A DNA stretch of 64,000 bases from Streptomyces sp. NBC_00154 (GTDB lineage: Bacteria > Actinomycetota > Actinomycetes > Streptomycetales > Streptomycetaceae). The notes under the pieces were generated by a model. It did no database searches. It was not told where the DNA came from and saw only the letters and a program-made list of their open reading frames with translations. Location of the stretch: NCBI RefSeq assembly GCF_026342835.1, contig NZ_JAPEMI010000002.1, positions 1 to 64,000 on the forward strand. Reading direction: 5' to 3'. The stretch's first letter is position 1, and every line of letters begins with the position of its first letter. The position numbers were made by a program, and so were the translations under genes. Below, in pieces: positions 60,505 through 64,000 of the stretch.

Positions 60505-61010
60505 CCATTCGGCTCCAGAACTCCCGTTCCCACCCCCGCGAACTCACCCGACGGTGCACAACAGGCTCGTGGACGCCACGCCCGCCACGTCCACCACCGA
60601 CGATGCCCCGCTGGCCGCGGGCAGGACCCTGGCGGACGAGGTCGCCGACGCAGCCGTCACGGTGTGCGCGGTCGACGCCCAGGGCGCAGACCTGCGCATC
60701 GCCGTCGGCGGCACCACGCCCCCTTCCTGCTGATCCGCCATGCCCCGGAGCGGGGCGTCGCACGCTGCACGCCACCGTGCGAACCCGGCTTCGGGACGCG
60801 TCGGGACGGGACCCCAGCAGTACACAGTCCACCGCGAACTGCAGCCGAGGAGAAAGCGGTAGGGGAGAGGCATAGTAGGCCAAAGGCGAACGCACAGAAC
60901 GATCGAAATGCTCAATTCTGCTTCTTCTGTTGAGCGGTTGAGCGCTTGCGTGCTAGAAACCGCCTACTCCACAGCGGTATCCCGCACACCTCCCGGCCTC
61001 CGGAGCACCC
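60505..61010. other. Region before the PL8 gene
   Basis: About 500 bases. A short frame (about 60565-60733) reads GRTLADEVADAAVTVCAVDA but has no start I can defend; it may be debris. The right end carries the operator-like site at 60938-60947. Confidence 0.4.
60938..60947. promoter_or_regulatory. Operator-like site before the PL8 lyase
   Basis: TTGAGCGCTT, with the 12-mer GAGCGCTTGCGT (60940-60951) shared exactly with the site before the DeoR/LacI regulator (15598-15609). A further TTGAGCGGTT lies just upstream. It is 64 nt before the lyase start. Confidence 0.55.
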
Positions 61011-63485
61011 ATGACGCCCCCTCCCTCGCCCCCTTGGTCCCGCCGCACCTTCCTTGCGGCCACCGGCGGCACCGCGCTCGCGGTCGGCCTCACCGAGCCC
61101 GGCACCGCCGCGGCCACCACTCGCACCCAGGCATCGGCTGCCGTCCAGACGGACGACGAATTCGCCGTGCTGCGCGCCAAGTGGCGCACTCTGATCCTCG
61201 GCGAGGGCTTCAGCCCGACCGCGGAGCCCTTCAAGTCCAAGCTCGCCACGCTCGACGCCCAGGCAGCCGGCTTCCAGGCCACCATGGCGCCGACGGCCGG
61301 CTCACTGTGGCCCGGTATCAGCTATGCCGACCCGTCGCCGGACACCGACCAGGAGTCGTACGGCTACTCGGCCAGGATGAACGACAGCTTCACGCGGCTG
61401 AACACCATGGCCCAGGCGTACGCCCAGCCCGGAACGGGGCTCACCGGAGACGCCGCACTCAAGGACGCCGTCATCGCCGGACTGGACCATCTCTACTCGG
61501 ACGTCTACAACGAGAACAAAGCCCGGTTCGGCAACTGGTGGAACTTCCAGATCGGCTCGCCGCAGGCGCTGATGGACACCGCCGTGCTGCTCTACGACCA
61601 CCTGTCGGCCGAGCAGATAGCCGCCTACTGCCGTGCCGTGGACAAGTTCCTGCCTGACTCGGCCGTGGCGCAGTACACCGGCACCAGCACCGGCGCCAAC
61701 CGTGTCGACCTGTGCCGCGGGATCATTCTGCGCGGCGTCGTCGGCGGCAGCGCGGCCAAGATCCAGCTGGGCGGTGACGCGTTGTCTCCCGTCTTCCCGT
61801 ACGTCACCACCGGTGACGGTTTCTACGCCGACGGCTCCTTCATCCAGCACACCAACGTCCCCTACATCGGCGGCTACGGCGCGGTGCTCCACGACGGCCT
61901 CGGCCGGCTGTTCGCGCTGCTGCGCGACTCGACGTGGCAGGTGAGCGACCCGGGCAGTCAGCTCTTCCTCGACACCGTCGAGAAGGCCATCGCCCCCTTC
62001 ATCTACAACGGCCTGATGATGGACAACGTCTCCAGCCGCGGCATCAGCCGAGGGCTGACGGTGTCCGACCCCTTCCAGCTTCCCCAGGACGACCACACCC
62101 GCGCGCACAGCGTGATGGCATCCGTCCTACTGGTCGGCCAGGGCGCGAGCCCCGAGGAGCAGGCCCGCTGGAAGGCCATGGTCAAGGGCTGGCTGCAGCG
62201 TGACTACTACGGTCCCGCCCTGAAGAACCCGAAGCTGAGCCTGGTCAACACGGCCCGACTGCAGACGCTGTTCGACGACGACACGGTCAAGGCGTCGCCC
62301 GAGCCGACCGAGCACCGGGTCTTCTCCAACATGGACCGCGCCACCCACCGTCGCCGCGACTGGGGCGCCTCGGTCAGCATGGCCTCCAAGCGCATCGCGC
62401 ACTACGAGTTCGGGAACGGTGAGCACGCCCGCGGCTATCACACCGGCTCGGGCTGGCTGTCCTGGTGGGGCGACGACCACGGTCTCGAGCAGTACTCGGA
62501 CACCTTCTGGCCGACGGTCGACCCGTACCGGCTGCCCGGCATCACCGTCTCGAAGAAGCCGCTGCCGGACGGCTTCGGCGGTAACTGGGGCAACCTGAAG
62601 CCGGACACGGCCTGGGTGGGCGGCACCACCGACGGCGAGTTCGGCGTCACCGGGCAGCATCTGCGGGGTGTGGACAGCACGATGACCGCCAAGAAGTCGT
62701 GGTTCTGGCTCGACGACTCGATCGTCTGTCTCGGCGCCGGTATCACCTCGGCCGACGGCACCGCGGTCGAGACGGTGATCGACAACCGCAACCTGGGCGC
62801 CTCGGGCACCGCCCGGCTCAGTCTCAACGGCATTGCGCAGCCGGGTACCCAGGGCCGGCAGACCACCCGGGCGCACACCAAGTGGGCGCACATCGCGGGG
62901 CACGCGGGCTATGTCTTCCCCGAGGCGGGCGGCAGCCGGGTCAGCGCACTGCGCGAGGAGCGCACAGGCGCGTGGAAGGACATCAACACAGGTAGCTCCC
63001 CCACCTCGTTCACCCGGCGCTATCTGACGCTGTGGCAGGACCACGGCACCGACCCGCAGGACGCCTCGTACGCGTACATCCTCATGCCCGGCGCGAGCGA
63101 GCTGCGCACCGCTGCCCGCGCCATCGACCCGCTGTGGCTGCAGATCCTCGCCCACACGGCGCAACAGCACGGCATCCGCGTCCCCTCCCTCGGCTTCACC
63201 GGGATCAACTTCTGGGAGGCGGGCACGGTCGGCAAGGTCACGGCGAGCGCACCGGTGAGCGTGCAGATCCGTGAGAAGCGCGACGGCACGGCGACGATCT
63301 CGGTGGCCGACCCGTCCCGCACCGTCACGGGCCTGACCCTCACCTGGAAGCGACCCGTCAAGTCGGTTCTCTCCAAAGCAACTTCGGTCACCGATGTGCA
63401 GACGGGCTCCTCCCTCACCCTCACGTTCGGCGACCTCAGCGGCAGCTACGGAACGACCCACCAGGTCAAGGTGCGGCCGGCCTGA
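61011..63485 (+). CDS. Secreted polysaccharide lyase family 8 (hyaluronate/xanthan lyase type)
   Basis: An 824-aa enzyme with a Tat signal (SRRTFLAATGG, cleavage near TAAA). The alpha/alpha-toroid domain runs to about residue 380, with GNWWNFQIGSPQ near 174 and GSFIQHTNVPYIGGYG near 274 carrying the catalytic Asn, His and Tyr. VSSRGISRG near 342 holds the Arg. The rest is the beta-sandwich domains of PL8. It cleaves a uronic-acid polysaccharide (hyaluronan, chondroitin or xanthan) by beta-elimination. GGAG lies 7 nt before the ATG. Its operator-like site suggests control by the regulator at 14374-15543. Confidence 0.9.
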   Translation: MTPPPSPPWSRRTFLAATGGTALAVGLTEPGTAAATTRTQASAAVQTDDEFAVLRAKWRTLILGEGFSPTAEPFKSKLATLDAQAAGFQATMAPTAGSLWPGISYADPSPDTDQESYGYSARMNDSFTRLNTMAQAYAQPGTGLTGDAALKDAVIAGLDHLYSDVYNENKARFGNWWNFQIGSPQALMDTAVLLYDHLSAEQIAAYCRAVDKFLPDSAVAQYTGTSTGANRVDLCRGIILRGVVGGSAAKIQLGGDALSPVFPYVTTGDGFYADGSFIQHTNVPYIGGYGAVLHDGLGRLFALLRDSTWQVSDPGSQLFLDTVEKAIAPFIYNGLMMDNVSSRGISRGLTVSDPFQLPQDDHTRAHSVMASVLLVGQGASPEEQARWKAMVKGWLQRDYYGPALKNPKLSLVNTARLQTLFDDDTVKASPEPTEHRVFSNMDRATHRRRDWGASVSMASKRIAHYEFGNGEHARGYHTGSGWLSWWGDDHGLEQYSDTFWPTVDPYRLPGITVSKKPLPDGFGGNWGNLKPDTAWVGGTTDGEFGVTGQHLRGVDSTMTAKKSWFWLDDSIVCLGAGITSADGTAVETVIDNRNLGASGTARLSLNGIAQPGTQGRQTTRAHTKWAHIAGHAGYVFPEAGGSRVSALREERTGAWKDINTGSSPTSFTRRYLTLWQDHGTDPQDASYAYILMPGASELRTAARAIDPLWLQILAHTAQQHGIRVPSLGFTGINFWEAGTVGKVTASAPVSVQIREKRDGTATISVADPSRTVTGLTLTWKRPVKSVLSKATSVTDVQTGSSLTLTFGDLSGSYGTTHQVKVRPA

Positions 63486-63503
63486 CGCACGGCACCCCTC
63501 GGT

Positions 63504-63545
63504 GGGCCGGGTTCCCGCCCACCTGCGTGAGCAGGAACCCGGCCC
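63504..63545 (+). terminator. Terminator between the two PL8 genes
   Basis: Perfect 12-bp arms (63504-63515 and 63534-63545) with an 18-nt loop start 18 nt past the first lyase stop. The remaining gap to 63772 holds only a short open frame ending at 63654 (ending AGTSYADVAP), which I cannot assign. Confidence 0.7.
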
Positions 63546-63772
63546 GGTCCCTCCGAACCGGGGCGCCTACGACAGCGACGACCCCGCGAACGCGGAGATC
63601 GACTACGTCGACGGCCTGAAGGCAGGTACCTCGTACGCCGACGTCGCCCCCTGAAATCCAGGGCCCATTCCTTGATCCCTGCCCCCGAAGGTCCTCAGCC
63701 CCCGCCCCTGAATCTGCACCGTCGGTCCCAGCCCTCTCAGCCCTCCTCCCACCTCCTCATCCGGAGATCGCA

Positions 63773-64000
63773 ATGACGCGTTCCTGGCCTCGTCGCACCT
63801 TCCTGGCCGCAACCGGCAGTACGGCACTCGCCCTCGGCCTGGCCTCGGCCCCCCTCCTGACCTCTGAGGCCGCGGCAGCAGGGGGTACCCCGCGGACGGA
63901 GTCCGGGGAAGAGTTCTCCGCGCTGCGCGCCAAGTGGCGCACCCTGATACTCGGCGAGGGCTTCAGCCCGACCACCGAGCCCTTCAAGAGCCGTCTCACC
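63773..64000 (+). CDS. Second PL8 polysaccharide lyase, cut by the window end
   Basis: Only the first 76 codons are visible. A Tat signal (PRRTFLAATGSTALALGLA) is followed by LRAKWRTLILGEGFSPTTEP, almost the same as the preceding lyase at the same position. This shows a tandem duplication with divergence mainly in the signal region. The ATG at 63773 has CCGGAG before it. Product and activity should parallel the first lyase, possibly with a different polymer preference. Confidence 0.88.
   Translation, partial: MTRSWPRRTFLAATGSTALALGLASAPLLTSEAAAAGGTPRTESGEEFSALRAKWRTLILGEGFSPTTEPFKSRLT

Overview
The window is high-GC DNA with frequent GTG/TTG starts, ATGA/GTGA stop-start overlaps, Tat-type signal peptides and long GC-rich hairpin terminators. 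This points to a Streptomyces chromosome, probably an arm or accessory-rich region. No species can be named from the sequence alone.

Left part (1-31 kb). A secreted collagen-like protein (529-3480, minus) is followed by a FadR/LldR-type GntR regulator and the lactate-oxidation set lutA-lutB-lutC. TGGTCCGACCA operators lie in front of both the regulator and lutA. Next is a six-gene minus-strand sugar locus (8038-15543): a DeoR/LacI hybrid regulator, a lipoprotein sugar-binding protein, two ABC permeases, a 2-hydroxyacid dehydrogenase and a DUF2264 protein. A secreted GH29-type fucosidase sits upstream of it. Then come a TSUP anion transporter, an APC amino-acid permease with a helical-repeat protein, a glycerol set (FGGY kinase, GlpA-like and second FAD oxidoreductases), small conserved genes and a large AAA ATPase ending just before a tRNA-Pro(GGG) gene.

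Genomic island (30,992-47,747). A perfect 43-bp direct repeat of the 3' half of tRNA-Pro(GGG) bounds 16.8 kb. The left end carries a C-terminal integrase remnant and several broken genes. The core is a complete RiPP cluster: ThiF-like leader-binding protein, a 57-aa precursor, YcaO cyclodehydratase, two-domain azoline dehydrogenase, split LanB dehydratase (glutamylation and elimination proteins), an M50-like membrane protein and an ABC exporter. The precursor tail is 26 residues made only of Ser, Cys and Thr. There is no second SpaB_C-type (pyridine synthase) protein, so the product is predicted to be a linear peptide rich in thiazole and dehydroalanine rather than a macrocyclic thiopeptide. 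The right end holds a frameshifted thiolase relic and a fragment of a TSUP gene.

Right part (47.8-64 kb). A Tat-lipoprotein alpha/beta hydrolase, an SDR and an acyl-CoA dehydrogenase under a TetR-type operator, an ABC multidrug exporter, a PucR-like regulator, an HSL-type esterase and a secreted polysaccharide deacetylase are followed by an intact IS5-family element with TAA target duplication. This IS lies at the end of a frameshifted TnpB-like gene. The window ends with two tandem secreted polysaccharide lyases of family PL8, the second cut by the window edge. A motif TTGANCGCTT occurs before the transporter operon, before its regulator and before the first PL8 gene, suggesting one regulon for extracellular cleavage, uptake and catabolism of a uronic-acid polysaccharide.
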